Shown: positions 41,955 to 51,869 of the stretch, one piece after another | How the letters are laid out: each line of letters begins with the position of its first letter | How positions within the stretch are numbered: position 1 is the stretch's first letter | From: Mesorhizobium sp. WSM2240 | GTDB lineage: Bacteria; Pseudomonadota; Alphaproteobacteria; Rhizobiales; Rhizobiaceae | Reading direction: 5' to 3' | Assembly (NCBI RefSeq): GCF_040438645.1 | Contig: NZ_CP159253.1 | Location: forward strand, 5,638,908-5,702,907 | Length of the DNA stretch: 64,000 nt | Translations under genes and position numbers: made by a program | Notes under the pieces: model-generated | Told to the model about the DNA's origin: nothing | The model's input: only the letters and a program-made list of their open reading frames with translations | Databases searched by the model: none

Positions 41955-43594
41955 GGGGCCGCGACTTGACCTCCCCCTTACTCTCGGTCCGCGATCTCTC
42001 AGTCGCCTTCAGCCAAGGCGACAGGACGACCACAGCCGTCGACCATATTTCCTTCGATATCGCCAAGGGGGAGACGGTGGCGCTGGTCGGCGAATCCGGC
42101 TCGGGCAAGTCGGTCTCGGCGCTTTCGGTGCTCAAGCTCTTGCCCTATCCCCCGGCCAGCCATCCGTCCGGCCAGATCCTGTTCCATGGCCACGATCTTC
42201 TCACACAGGGTGAGAACGAATTGCGCAAGGTGCGCGGCAACAAGATCACCATGATCTTCCAGGAGCCGATGACCTCGCTCAATCCGCTGCACACGATCGA
42301 GCAGCAGATCGTCGAGATATTGGCGCTGCACCAAGGCATGGGCGATCGCCAGGCACGCGCCCGCACGCTGGAACTGCTCGGCGAGGTCGGCATACGCGAG
42401 CCGCAGAAACGGCTCCAGGCCTACCCGCACCAATTGTCGGGCGGGCAGCGCCAGCGCGTGATGATCGCCATGGCGCTGGCCAACGAGCCGGAACTTTTGA
42501 TCGCCGACGAGCCGACCACCGCGCTCGACGTTACCGTACAGGCGCAGATCCTCGAACTTCTTGCCGGTCTTAAGACCCGCAAGGGCATGTCGATGCTGTT
42601 TATCACCCACGACCTCGGCATCGTCCGCAAGATCGCCGATCGCGTCTGCGTGATGACCAACGGCAAGATCGTCGAGACCGGGCCGACCAAGGAAATTTTC
42701 GACAACCCGAAGCACGACTACACCCGTCATCTGCTCGCGGCCGAACCTAAGGGCCGGCCGCCAGTCGCCGACACCAGTGCGAAGACGGTGATGTCGGGCG
42801 AAGGCATAAAGGTGTGGTTTCCGATCAAGCAGGGCTTCTTCCGCAGAACCGTCGACCATGTGAAGGCGGTGGACGGCATCGACGTGACGGTGCGCGCCGG
42901 CCAGACGCTCGGCGTGGTGGGCGAATCCGGCTCGGGCAAGACGACGCTGGGCCTCGCTCTCGCCCGCATGATCTCGTCCGATGGCAAAATCCATTTCAAC
43001 GGCCGCGACATCGACCAGCTTTCCTTCAACGAAATGCGCCCGCTGCGGCGCGAATTGCAGATCGTTTTCCAGGATCCGTTTGGCTCGCTGAGCCCGCGCA
43101 TGTCGATTGCCGAAATCATCGAAGAGGGGCTGACGATCCACGAGCCGAAACTATCGGCCGAAGAGCGCGACCGGCGGGTGGTCGACGTGCTCAAGGAGGT
43201 CGGGCTCGATCCCGAGACGCGCTTCCGCTATCCGCACGAATTTTCCGGAGGGCAGCGCCAGCGCATCGCGATCGCGCGGGCGATGGTGCTCAATCCGCGT
43301 TTCGTCATGCTGGACGAGCCGACCTCCGCGCTCGACATGAGCGTGCAGGCGCAGGTGGTCGATCTCCTGCGCGATCTGCAGGCAAAGCACGATCTCGCTT
43401 ATCTGTTCATCAGCCACGATCTGAAGGTGATCCGGGCCCTCGCCAACGAGGTGATCGTCATGCGCAACGGCAAGATCGTCGAGTTCGGCCCGGCCAAGCA
43501 GATTTTCGAGGCGCCGCAGTCGGACTATACGAGAGCGCTGATCTCGGCGGCGTTCAAGATCGAGACCGCGCCGACCGGGATCGTCAGCGAATAG
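41951..43594 (+). CDS. yejF: Microcin C/oligopeptide ABC transporter ATP-binding protein YejF (two ATPase domains)
   Basis: From ATG 41951 the protein has 547 residues. Two ABC ATPase domains are fused: Walker [13 protein letters not shown] and signature LSGGQRQRV in the first, [12 protein letters not shown] and FSGGQRQRI in the second, each with a Walker B ([12 protein letters not shown] and [11 protein letters not shown]). It powers the YejBE permease. The complex is known for uptake of peptide antibiotics such as microcin C, and in S. meliloti for resistance to plant NCR peptides. Confidence 0.95.
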   Translation: MRGRDLTSPLLSVRDLSVAFSQGDRTTTAVDHISFDIAKGETVALVGESGSGKSVSALSVLKLLPYPPASHPSGQILFHGHDLLTQGENELRKVRGNKITMIFQEPMTSLNPLHTIEQQIVEILALHQGMGDRQARARTLELLGEVGIREPQKRLQAYPHQLSGGQRQRVMIAMALANEPELLIADEPTTALDVTVQAQILELLAGLKTRKGMSMLFITHDLGIVRKIADRVCVMTNGKIVETGPTKEIFDNPKHDYTRHLLAAEPKGRPPVADTSAKTVMSGEGIKVWFPIKQGFFRRTVDHVKAVDGIDVTVRAGQTLGVVGESGSGKTTLGLALARMISSDGKIHFNGRDIDQLSFNEMRPLRRELQIVFQDPFGSLSPRMSIAEIIEEGLTIHEPKLSAEERDRRVVDVLKEVGLDPETRFRYPHEFSGGQRQRIAIARAMVLNPRFVMLDEPTSALDMSVQAQVVDLLRDLQAKHDLAYLFISHDLKVIRALANEVIVMRNGKIVEFGPAKQIFEAPQSDYTRALISAAFKIETAPTGIVSE

Positions 43595-43616
43595 CATCCC
43601 AGGAAGAGACTAAGTC

Positions 43617-44558
43617 ATGCAGAAGGGCCGCATCCTGCTTTCGGTCACCGGCTTCAATCCGCAGCGCTGGCAGGAATTGCTGTCGGTCGACCGCGAAGTG
43701 GTGTTGGCGCCGGACGGACCGAACGATCCGACGATCACCTATGCGGTGGTTTGGAAGCAGCGCCCGAACCTGCTTGCCGGCCTCCCGAACCTGCGGGCCA
43801 TTTTCTCGATCGGCGCCGGCGTCGATCACATCTTCACGGACCCCAGCGTGCCGGATGTGCCGATCGTGCGGGTCGTCGCCGAAAATCTCACGCAATACAT
43901 GACCGAATATGTCGCCTGGCGGGTGCTCGACCATCACCGGCAGGGCATGCTCTATCGCGCTCAGCAGCGGAAGAAAATCTGGCATGAGCCGCCGCAGCGG
44001 CCGGCGAACGACATTTCGGTCGGCATTATGGGATTAGGTCAACTCGGCCGGGCCGCGGCGCAGGCGCTGCTGGCGCTTGGCTTCCATGTCAATGGCTGGG
44101 GTCGGACCGACAAGCCTATGGCCGGCGTCACCACGTTTTCCGGTGATGGCGGGCTGATCCCGTTCCTCAACGCCACCGATATCCTCGTGGTGCTGTTGCC
44201 GCTGACACCAGCAACGGAGGGCATCGTCAATTACGGGCTGCTGCGGGAACTGAGACGCCGCAACGGCCTCGGCGGGGCAGTGTTGATCAATGCCGGGCGC
44301 GGCAGGCTTCAGCGCGACGCCGACATTTTGCGCGCGCTGGAGGACGGCACGCTGAAGGAGGCGAGCCTCGACGTGTTCGAGGTGGAGCCGCTGCCCCGGA
44401 CAAGCCCGCTCTGGGCACATCCGCGCGTCTTCGTTACGCCGCATGCGGCGGCGACATCGGATCCCGCGCACCTCGCCGCGCCGATGCTCGAGCAGATGGA
44501 CGCCTACGAACGCGGCGAGCCGCTGCATAATCTGGTCAATCGCGAGGCGGGGTATTGA
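43617..44558 (+). CDS. Glyoxylate/hydroxypyruvate reductase A-like 2-hydroxyacid dehydrogenase
   Basis: The 313 residues are a D-2-hydroxyacid dehydrogenase of the GhrA type. The Rossmann motif GIMGLGQLGRAAAQALLALG lies near residues 139-158. The catalytic Arg lies in INAGRGRLQRDADILRAL, the Glu in DVFEVEPLP and the His in VTPHAAATS. It would reduce glyoxylate or hydroxypyruvate with NADPH. AGGAAGAG precedes the ATG, 22 bases after yejF, so it could be cotranscribed although the functions are unrelated. Confidence 0.88.
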   Translation: MQKGRILLSVTGFNPQRWQELLSVDREVVLAPDGPNDPTITYAVVWKQRPNLLAGLPNLRAIFSIGAGVDHIFTDPSVPDVPIVRVVAENLTQYMTEYVAWRVLDHHRQGMLYRAQQRKKIWHEPPQRPANDISVGIMGLGQLGRAAAQALLALGFHVNGWGRTDKPMAGVTTFSGDGGLIPFLNATDILVVLLPLTPATEGIVNYGLLRELRRRNGLGGAVLINAGRGRLQRDADILRALEDGTLKEASLDVFEVEPLPRTSPLWAHPRVFVTPHAAATSDPAHLAAPMLEQMDAYERGEPLHNLVNREAGY

Positions 44559-44607
44559 TCGACCAACATCCAGACTGGTTGGCGCCGGCTACGAAACGAT
44601 GTTTATG

Positions 44608-45468
44608 CTAAGGCCGCCGGAAACCGGTCGGGCCGCCATAGAGGTAGCCGATGCGGTCGACGGCGTCGGAGAGCCGCTCGCGTGACACCAGCATGGTGTG
44701 GCCGTTGGCGTGGATCGTGTTCTCGGCGTCTGTCATGATCGCGACGTGGCCCTTCCAGAAGACGAGGTCGCCGCGCCGCAACCCCGAAAAGCCGGGGCCT
44801 GGCTCAACCGGCTCGCCGATGCTTTCGGCCTGCATGTCTGAATCGCGCAGCACCTCCCTGCCGGCCATTCGCATGGCGAGTTGCACCAGACCCGAGCAGT
44901 CGATGCCGAAAGCTGACACCCCGCCCCAGAGATAAGGCGTGTTGAGGAGCGTTTCGGCCACCGCGACATAATCCGGCGCCGCATCGCCGATCGGGCGCAG
45001 ATGGCCCGCCACCAGCGCTTCGCCGGACGCAAGGAGCGCATAGCGCGTGCCGCGAGTTTCGGCATAGTTCGCGACGGCCACCGCCGAGCCCATGGACAAT
45101 TCGCCGGAGCGCGGGAGCTTCAGGTCGGGACCGGGATAAAGAAAGCTGCGCGGCGCGGCGACGATATGCGTTGGTTCGGCCTCTCGCCGCCCAAGCGCTG
45201 CCTCGACCACATAGCCGACATAACCGTCGCTTTCCGCCTGGATCCACGCCCAGCCGGCCGCCTGTTCGAAGACCCGAACGTCTGCGCCGAAAAGCGCCTG
45301 GGTATTGACGCCGGCATCCGGGGCCGGAGCCTTCCTGATATCTGCTACGGCGGCGGAGATACGCGCCGGCTGCCCGGCTACAAAACGTTCGGCCGCGACT
45401 TCGCCCCGGAGGCGGTCGTCGGCGAGGTCGGAGCGAAAGGCATGCAGGCGGGCGTCACGGGCGGTCAA
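44608..45468 (-). CDS. NlpC/P60 family cell-wall endopeptidase with SH3 domains
   Basis: The 286 residues have an N-terminal SH3-like region (about 50-150: ALFGADVRVFEQAAGWAWIQ, then a second SH3 segment). A C-terminal NlpC/P60 peptidase domain follows with Cys in GIDCSGLVQLAMRMAGREV, His in KGHVAIMTD and a third polar His in NTIHANGHTMLV. Such enzymes cleave gamma-D-Glu-diaminopimelate bonds in stem peptides. There is no signal peptide, so it is probably cytoplasmic peptide recycling. Its start overlaps the upstream marR stop by four bases. Confidence 0.9.
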   Translation of the reverse strand: MTARDARLHAFRSDLADDRLRGEVAAERFVAGQPARISAAVADIRKAPAPDAGVNTQALFGADVRVFEQAAGWAWIQAESDGYVGYVVEAALGRREAEPTHIVAAPRSFLYPGPDLKLPRSGELSMGSAVAVANYAETRGTRYALLASGEALVAGHLRPIGDAAPDYVAVAETLLNTPYLWGGVSAFGIDCSGLVQLAMRMAGREVLRDSDMQAESIGEPVEPGPGFSGLRRGDLVFWKGHVAIMTDAENTIHANGHTMLVSRERLSDAVDRIGYLYGGPTGFRRP

Positions 45469-45815
45469 ATCGGCAACTCCTTGGCTTTGGCGATGATAAC
45501 ATCGCCGAGCCGCTCGACATAGAGCGCGCCCTCGACCGTCCTTCGGACCAGCACGTTGCGCTTGTCGAGTTCGTCGCGGTGGCGCGACACCAGCTTCAGC
45601 GCACCCATCGAATCCAGCGCGCGGGTTATCACAGGCTTGGTGACGTTGAGCCGCGCGGCAAGGCCGCGCACCGTGTGCGGCGGCGGGTCGAGATAGATGG
45701 TGAGCAGGATCGCCGCCTGGCGCACGGTCAGGTCAGGCGCGTCATCGCGCACCTCCGAAAGGGTGACCTGCTGCCAGAGCCGCAAGGCCTGGCTGGGACG
45801 CAAGGTGATGCTCAT
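45465..45815 (-). CDS. MarR family winged-helix transcriptional regulator
   Basis: The 116 residues contain a MarR fold with VRGLAARLNVTKPVITRALD as the recognition helix and RHRDELDKRNVLVRRT as the wing. It is shorter than the usual 140 residues and lacks much of the C-terminal dimerisation helix. The stop overlaps the start of the NlpC/P60 gene by four bases (ATGA type), so the pair is translationally coupled. The ligand is unknown. Confidence 0.85.
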   Translation of the reverse strand: MSITLRPSQALRLWQQVTLSEVRDDAPDLTVRQAAILLTIYLDPPPHTVRGLAARLNVTKPVITRALDSMGALKLVSRHRDELDKRNVLVRRTVEGALYVERLGDVIIAKAKELPI

Positions 45816-45891
45816 CGCCGCAGAATGGGGGCAAAACGTTTCGGTTCCGTTTCATTTGTGAGAGCCGATGGCGCTGAGGGCTTCGGTCGTC

Positions 45892-47256
45892 TCAGCCGTA
45901 CCTCCGGGCCAGTACGCGTTCCAGCGCGCGGATGCCCTGGGCTTCGCCGCCGGCAGGGCCGTGGGCGCGATCGGACGGGTTCCAGGCGAAGATGTCGAAA
46001 TGCGCCCAGCTTGCCGCCTTCTCGACGAAGCGGCGCAGGAAGAGCGCGGCCGTGATGGAGCCAGCGAAGCCGTCGGTGGTGACGTTGTTGATGTCGGCGA
46101 TCTTGGAGGTCAGCTTCGCCTCGTAGGGCCGCCACAGCGGCATGCGCCAGAGGGGGTCCTCGACCGCGATCGACGCGGCCGCGACTTCGCCGGCCAACGC
46201 TTCGTCGTCGGTGTAGAAGGGCGGAAGATCCGGCCCGAGCGCCACTCGCGCAGCCCCGGTCAGCGTCGCCATGTCGATCAAGAGCTGCGGCTCCTCCTCG
46301 TCGGCAAGCGCCAGCGCGTCAGCCAAGACAAGCCTGCCTTCCGCATCGGTGTTGCCGATCTCGACGGTGAGGCCCTTGCGGCTCGGCAGGACGTCGCCGG
46401 GCCGGAAGGCATTGCCCGAAATAGCGTTTTCCACCGCCGGGATCAGCACGCGCAGGCGGATGGCGAGTTTTGCTTCCATGATCATGGAGGCCAGGCCCAG
46501 CACGTTGGCAGCGCCGCCCATATCCTTCTTCATGATCAGCATGCCGCTCGCCGGCTTGATGTCGAGGCCGCCAGTGTCGAAGCAGACGCCCTTGCCGACC
46601 AGCGTGACCTTCGGGGCGTTCTTCGGTCCCCAGCGCATGTCGATCAGCCGCGGCGCTTCAGTCGAAGCACGGCCGACGGCGTGGATCATCGGGAATTTCT
46701 TTTCCAGCAGTGCATCGCCCTTAACGACATCGACCTTGGCCTTGTGCCTGGCCGCAAGCGCCCGGACAGCCTCTTCGAGGGCATCAGGGCCCATGTCATT
46801 GGTCGGCGTATTGATCAGGTCGCGGGCCAGGAACACGGCGTCGGCGACACGGCGGAGGTGCGCGATGTCGACGCCTGAAGGCACGGAAAAGCGTGGATTG
46901 GCCGACGGCTTCTTGCCATAACGAGTGAAGGCGTAGCCGCCAAGCAGCAGCCCGAGTGCGGTCAGCGCAGGGTCTTTCGGGTCGGACGCAAAATACCAGT
47001 CGCCCTCCGGCAGCGCCTTGGCCAGCGCGCCGGCGGTCAGCGACGCCTCGCCATCGCCCGTGCCGCAAATCGCGCCGGCCACCGCGCCGCCGGCGCCGGG
47101 CAGCAGCAGAACCTTGCCTGCCTCGCCGGTGAAGCCGTTTGCGGCAACCCATGCCGCGGCGGCGGGATCCAGTCCTGCCTTTTCGAAGCCGCCCCTGGCG
47201 ACGAGATGGACGGGCAGCGCTTTGCCGGGCTGCTCGGGCACGAGTTCGAGAGGCAT
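45892..47256 (-). CDS. Leucyl aminopeptidase family protein (M17, PepB-like)
   Basis: The 454 residues contain the M17 signature NTDAEGRLVLADALALAD and the metal-binding segments GKGVCFDTGGLDIKPASGM and KKDMGGAANVLGLA. It is a cytoplasmic di-zinc/manganese aminopeptidase that trims N-terminal residues from peptides. The N-terminal domain is short and divergent. It lies 76 bases upstream of the marR-nlpC pair on the same strand, and a shared role in recycling peptides is plausible. Confidence 0.92.
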   Translation of the reverse strand: MPLELVPEQPGKALPVHLVARGGFEKAGLDPAAAAWVAANGFTGEAGKVLLLPGAGGAVAGAICGTGDGEASLTAGALAKALPEGDWYFASDPKDPALTALGLLLGGYAFTRYGKKPSANPRFSVPSGVDIAHLRRVADAVFLARDLINTPTNDMGPDALEEAVRALAARHKAKVDVVKGDALLEKKFPMIHAVGRASTEAPRLIDMRWGPKNAPKVTLVGKGVCFDTGGLDIKPASGMLIMKKDMGGAANVLGLASMIMEAKLAIRLRVLIPAVENAISGNAFRPGDVLPSRKGLTVEIGNTDAEGRLVLADALALADEEEPQLLIDMATLTGAARVALGPDLPPFYTDDEALAGEVAAASIAVEDPLWRMPLWRPYEAKLTSKIADINNVTTDGFAGSITAALFLRRFVEKAASWAHFDIFAWNPSDRAHGPAGGEAQGIRALERVLARRYG

Positions 47257-47379
47257 GTTTTAGGTCCTGGGCTTTGAGCGGGCGTTCCTTAACCATCCAT
47301 TAGGGTTAACGGAATATTTCTCCGGGTGGGGCAGGCGGCCGGAGAACGGTCGCGAAGACGAATGGAGGTTCGGGCGCCG

Positions 47380-48201
47380 ATGTTGACCAATCGCACGATG
47401 AACGCAACAGGCAAGCGGCTCATGACCGGCGTTTTCCTGGCCGTGATGGCCGCTGGCGTAGCAGGCTGCGGCACCTCAAAAATGACTACGGGCTCGATCT
47501 CGCGCAACTCCGGCAAGCCGATCGAAACCATGTCGGCCAGCGAACTCGACTCGACGGCCGACGCGCTGGGCAAGGCATACACGCGCGACACAGAGAACAA
47601 ACCCACAGCCATGCGCTACGCCAGCGTGCTACAGATGAACGGCAAGGCCGACCAGGCGCTCGCCGTCATGCGCAAGCTAGCCATCGATTATCCCAAGGAC
47701 CGCGAGGTGCTCGCAGCCTATGGCAAGGCGCTAGCCGGCGTCGGGCAGTTCGAACCGGCGCTGGACGCCGTGCGCCGGGCACAGACCCCGGAATATCCGG
47801 ACTGGAAGCTGGCCTCGGCCGAAGGCGCGATTCTCGATCAACTCGGCCAGACTGCAGAGGCGCGGCAGCTCTACCGCAAGGCTCTCGACCTGAAGCCGAA
47901 CGAGCCTTCGGTGCTTTCCAATCTCGGAATGTCCTACGTGCTGGAAGGCGATCTCAAGACCGCGGAGACTTATATGCGCTCGGCTTCGCAGGCCGCGGGA
48001 GCCGATAGCCGGGTGAGGCAGAATCTGGCGCTGGTCGTCGGACTTCAGGGCCGTTTCGAGGAAGCCGAGCAGATCGCCCGCCAGGAGCTTTCGCCCGAGC
48101 AGGCGGAGGCCAATGTCGCCTATCTGCGCGGCATGCTGGCGCAGCAGAACGCCTGGACCCAGATCAAGGCGGAAGAAAAGCCCGAAACCAATACGAACTG
48201 A
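47380..48201 (+). CDS. tadD: TPR lipoprotein, TadD-like pilus assembly protein
   Basis: From ATG 47380 the protein has 273 residues; ATG 47398 is an alternative. A lipobox AGVAGC follows a hydrophobic segment, so it is a membrane-attached lipoprotein. At least three TPR units follow (YASVLQMNGKADQALAVMRK, LGQTAEARQLYRKALDL, VLSNLGMSYVLEGDLKTAE). TadD proteins are the TPR component of Tad systems that helps secretin assembly. It is convergent with tadC, which supports the role. Confidence 0.85.
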   Translation: MLTNRTMNATGKRLMTGVFLAVMAAGVAGCGTSKMTTGSISRNSGKPIETMSASELDSTADALGKAYTRDTENKPTAMRYASVLQMNGKADQALAVMRKLAIDYPKDREVLAAYGKALAGVGQFEPALDAVRRAQTPEYPDWKLASAEGAILDQLGQTAEARQLYRKALDLKPNEPSVLSNLGMSYVLEGDLKTAETYMRSASQAAGADSRVRQNLALVVGLQGRFEEAEQIARQELSPEQAEANVAYLRGMLAQQNAWTQIKAEEKPETNTN

Positions 48202-48226
48202 CGCATCGGCCCTATAGCCGGAACAC

Positions 48227-48257
48227 AAAAGCCGCGCGAAACCCACGCGGCTTTTTT
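48227..48257. terminator. Bidirectional terminator between tadD and tadC
   Basis: AAAAGCCGCG and CGCGGCTTTTTT form a stem with a short loop. T runs occur on both strands, so it can end both convergent transcripts. Confidence 0.85.
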
Positions 48258-48286
48258 GCTGTTCCGGCTTCGAAACCTGCGATGCA

Positions 48287-49306
48287 CTACTGGCTGCTGG
48301 ACGATGAACCGCCATCGCCGAAGATGCCGCGCTCGCTGACCTGAATGCCGGCTGGGCCGAGGATGATGGCGAAGAGCACTGGCAGAAAGAAAAGAATCAT
48401 CGGCACGGTGAGCTTGGGCGGGAGCGCGGCAGCTTTCTTCTCTGCGGCGTTCATGCGCATCTCGCGGCTTTCGGCTGCGAGCACGCGCAGCGCCTGGGCG
48501 ACGGGCGTGCCGTAGCGCTCGGCCTGCACCAGTGCCTGAGTGACCGACTTGACCGTCTCCAGACCGGTGCGGGCGGCCAGATTCTCGTAAGCCTGCTTGC
48601 GCTCCTGGAGATAGGAGAGCTCCGCATTGGTGAGCACGAACTCCTCGGCCAGATCAGCTGACTGGCCGCCGATCTCGTCGGCCACCTTGCGCAGCGCCGC
48701 TTCGATGGACATGCCCGACTCAACGCAGATCAGCAACAGGTCGAGCGCATCCGGCCACGCCATCTGGATCGACTGCTTGCGCTTCGAGGCGCGATTGCTG
48801 ACATAGAGATTAGGAGCATAGAAGCCGGCATAGGCGACGACGATGCAGACGAAAAACCGTATCAAAGGCGGCTGATCGGGCAGGCCGCCGAGCAGGAACA
48901 GATAGACGGCCGCCAAAGCAAAGCCGACAAAAGGCAGGACGAGGCGGAAAAACAGGAACTTTGTCAGCGGGTTCTGGCCGCGGAAGCCGGCAACCTTGAG
49001 CGCGTTCAACGTCTTTTCGTCGACCAGCGCGCGCCTCAGATCCAGCTTCTCGACGATGTTGCGCATGCCGATCGACTGTTCCTCGCGCAGGCCTTTGCGG
49101 CGGCGCTCGGCGTCGGCGGCGAGGCGCGCGCGCTGCTTGGCGCGGAGCTCGTCGCGCTCCAGCGCCACCGATTTCATGCGCGACTTGAGCGGGTTGCCGC
49201 CGAATGCCGGCAGCACGGTGAACACCGTGGCGAAAACGGCGATGCTGACCAGTATTGCAATGAGAAAGGACGGGTCAGTAAGGGCTTTGACGACTTGATC
49301 GGTCAT
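48287..49306 (-). CDS. tadC: Tad pilus inner-membrane platform protein TadC
   Basis: The 339 residues form a type II secretion F (GspF) protein with membrane helices near 15-35, 125-145, 150-170 and 300-320 and the cytoplasmic domain MAWPDALDLLLICVESGMSI. With TadB it makes the inner-membrane platform driven by the CpaF ATPase. It starts four bases after tadB and is the last gene of the minus-strand cpa/tad operon. Confidence 0.93.
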   Translation of the reverse strand: MTDQVVKALTDPSFLIAILVSIAVFATVFTVLPAFGGNPLKSRMKSVALERDELRAKQRARLAADAERRRKGLREEQSIGMRNIVEKLDLRRALVDEKTLNALKVAGFRGQNPLTKFLFFRLVLPFVGFALAAVYLFLLGGLPDQPPLIRFFVCIVVAYAGFYAPNLYVSNRASKRKQSIQMAWPDALDLLLICVESGMSIEAALRKVADEIGGQSADLAEEFVLTNAELSYLQERKQAYENLAARTGLETVKSVTQALVQAERYGTPVAQALRVLAAESREMRMNAAEKKAAALPPKLTVPMILFFLPVLFAIILGPAGIQVSERGIFGDGGSSSSSQ

Positions 49307-49310
49307 TTCC

Positions 49311-50324
49311 TCAGACCTCGAAATTCATCATCTTGCGCATGACGAAGATGCCAATCGACATCCAGACGCCGGAAATGCCGAGGATAAGATGGCCGGTGCT
49401 CGTGGTGAACAGCGGCATGATGTAGTTGGGGCTCGACAGGTAGACGAGGAAGGCCACGATGAAAGGCAGGGCGCCGATGATCGCGGCGGAAGCCTTCGCT
49501 TCCATGGACAGCGCCTGCACCTTCGCCTTCATCTTCTTGCGGTCGCGCAGCACGCGGGAAAGGTTGCCGAGAGCTTCCGACAGATTGCCGCCGGCCTGGC
49601 TCTGGATCTGGATGACGATGCCGAAGAACCCTGCTTCGGGGCACGGCATGGTTTCGGGCATGCGCATTGTCGCCTCCGGGATCGATAGGCCGACCTGCTG
49701 CGATTCAACGATGCGGCGAAACTCGGTCCTGACCGGCTCGGGCGATTCATTGGCGATGAGCCGGATACCGTCATTGAGTGGAAGGCCCGACTTCACCGCG
49801 CGCACGATGATGTCGAGCGCATTGGGAAACTCCTCGAGGAAAGCCTTGACGCGGCGCGACCGCCGAAACAACACGAACCAGCGCGGCAGGCCAAGCGTGC
49901 CGGCGATAAGCGCGCCGCCCACCACCATCAGGGGGGCGCCCAGCATGAAGGTCGCGAGCGTCAGCGCGAGGCCGAAGACTAGCGAATAGAGATAGAAGCG
50001 CTCGACCGTCACGGTCATGCCGGCTTGCCGAATCTGAACCTTGAGCGGCGGTTTCTTAATGTTCTGGTCCTTCGCTTTCTGCTTGGCGTCGAGGTCGTTC
50101 AGCGTATCCTGCACGGATTTGCGGCGCTTGGCCGCTTCGGCCATCCGGTCGCGCGACGCCTTGACCACGGAGCGGTCGGTGTCCGCGCGCTTGACGGTTT
50201 CAAGCCGCTTGCCGGCATTCTTCTCAGTAGCGATGGTGTTGAACAGGAACGCATAGGCGACGGCACCGGCGCTGCAGCCTGCGAGCGCGATGAAGGCCAG
50301 TATCGTTCCGTCGATGCCGAACAT
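49311..50324 (-). CDS. tadB: Tad pilus inner-membrane platform protein TadB
   Basis: From ATG 50324 the protein has 337 residues, another GspF-type platform subunit. An N-terminal helix (about 8-28) is followed by an Arg/Lys-rich cytoplasmic region, then membrane helices and the domain FPNALDIIVRAVKSGLPLND with ESQQVGLSIPEATMRM. The gene begins 19 bases after cpaF and partners with TadC. Confidence 0.93.
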   Translation of the reverse strand: MFGIDGTILAFIALAGCSAGAVAYAFLFNTIATEKNAGKRLETVKRADTDRSVVKASRDRMAEAAKRRKSVQDTLNDLDAKQKAKDQNIKKPPLKVQIRQAGMTVTVERFYLYSLVFGLALTLATFMLGAPLMVVGGALIAGTLGLPRWFVLFRRSRRVKAFLEEFPNALDIIVRAVKSGLPLNDGIRLIANESPEPVRTEFRRIVESQQVGLSIPEATMRMPETMPCPEAGFFGIVIQIQSQAGGNLSEALGNLSRVLRDRKKMKAKVQALSMEAKASAAIIGALPFIVAFLVYLSSPNYIMPLFTTSTGHLILGISGVWMSIGIFVMRKMMNFEV

Positions 50325-50343
50325 CAGAGCACGCTCCCGCGCA

Positions 50344-51839
50344 TCAATCCGCCTTCTTTTCCATGGCTTCGAGCGCGCTGGCGAGGCGCTGCTCCTCATT
50401 GTAGTAGCGCGCGCGGTCCCAGAAGTGCGGGCGGCCGATGCCGGTGGACACGTGCTCGCCCATCAGCCGTCCCGACGAATCCTCGCCCTTGATGTTGTAG
50501 AGAACCAGGTCCTGCGTGATGATCACGTCGCCTTCCATGCCGATCACCTCGGTAATGTGGGTGATGCGGCGCGAGCCGTCGCGCAGGCGGGCGGCCTGGA
50601 TGATCACGTCGATGGAGCCCACGATGATCTCGCGCACAGTCTTTTGCGGCAGCGAATAGCCGCCCATGGCGATCATCGATTCGATACGGTTCAGGCACTC
50701 GCGCGGACTGTTGGAGTGGATCGTTCCCATTGAGCCGTCGTGACCGGTGTTCATCGCCTGAAGCAGGTCGAACACTTCCGGTCCGCGGACTTCGCCGACG
50801 ATGATGCGTTCGGGGCGCATGCGCAGGCAGTTCTTGACCAAGTCGCGCATGGTCACCTCGCCCTCGCCCTCCAGGTTGGGCGGGCGAGTTTCGAGGCGTA
50901 CGACATGCGGCTGCTGCAGCTGAAGCTCGGCCGAGTCCTCGCAGGTAATGACGCGTTCCTCGCGATCGATATAGTTGGTCAGGCAGTTCAGGAGTGTCGT
51001 CTTGCCGGAGCCGGTGCCGCCGGAAATGACGATGTTGCAGCGGACCCGGCCGATGATCTTCAAAATCTCGGCGCCCTGTGGGCTGATCGCGCCGAACTTG
51101 ACCAGTTGGTCGAGCGTCAGCTTGTCCTTCTTAAACTTGCGGATGGTGAGCGTGGTGCCGTCGATCGACAGGGGCGGCGCGATGACGTTGACGCGCGAGC
51201 CGTCGGGGAGGCGGGCGTCGCAGATCGGGCTCGATTCATCGACCCGGCGACCGACCTGGCTGACGATGCGCTGGCAGATGTTGAGCAGCTGCTGGTTGTC
51301 GCGAAAACGTATGCCCGTCTGCTCGACCTTGCCGTTGACTTCGATGAAGACCTGCTTGGCGCCGTTGACCATGATGTCGGCGATGTCATCGCGCGCGAGC
51401 AGCGGCTCGAGCGGGCCATAGCCGAGCACGTCGTTGCATATGTCCTCAAGCAGTTCCTCCTGCTCGGAGATCGACATCGCGAAGTTCTTGATCGCGATGA
51501 TATCGTTGACGATGTCGCGGATTTCCTCGCGCGCACTGTCGGGATCGAGCTTGGCGAGCTGCGATAAGTCGATCGTGTCTATGAGGGCCGCGAAAACCTG
51601 CGACTTGGTATCGTAGTAGCTTTCGCTACGCTCGCGCGACACGCGGCGCGGCTCGGGCGCAATCGGCGGGGAGGCGACCGCACGGCGAGCTGGGGCCGCG
51701 GCGGGAGCGATCGCGGGCGAAGGCGCCGCCGGGGCCAGTGCAGGCTCCGGAGTCCTGACGACCGGGGAGCCGCCGGAGCGGGCGCGCGGAATTCGGGCGT
51801 CGCCCGGGTTCCGTCATCATTGCCTCTTCTGCCAAACAT
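50344..51839 (-). CDS. cpaF: Tad/Cpa pilus assembly ATPase CpaF (TadA) with apparent N-terminal frameshift
   Basis: This is the secretion ATPase of the Flp pilus. The catalytic part is intact, with [20 protein letters not shown], Walker [15 protein letters not shown] and the Asp/His boxes ([10 protein letters not shown] and [13 protein letters not shown]). The family N-terminus [20 protein letters not shown] begins at ATG 51839 in a different frame. Adding one C to the minus-strand C run (G run on plus, 51764-51767) restores a single frame of 498 residues through an Ala/Pro linker. Without that, only a GTG at 51642 gives 432 residues, without a ribosome binding site. It may be a real mutation or a sequence error. 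Confidence 0.85.
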
Positions 51840-51869
51840 GGTCGATTTACCAATTCCGCTGCCGGTGGA

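Noticed and set aside
51626..51853. Separate small minus-strand frame at the cpaF N-terminus
   Set aside because: It is an out-of-frame reading of the cpaF 5' end; the CpaF-type N-terminus is in the frame starting at 51839.
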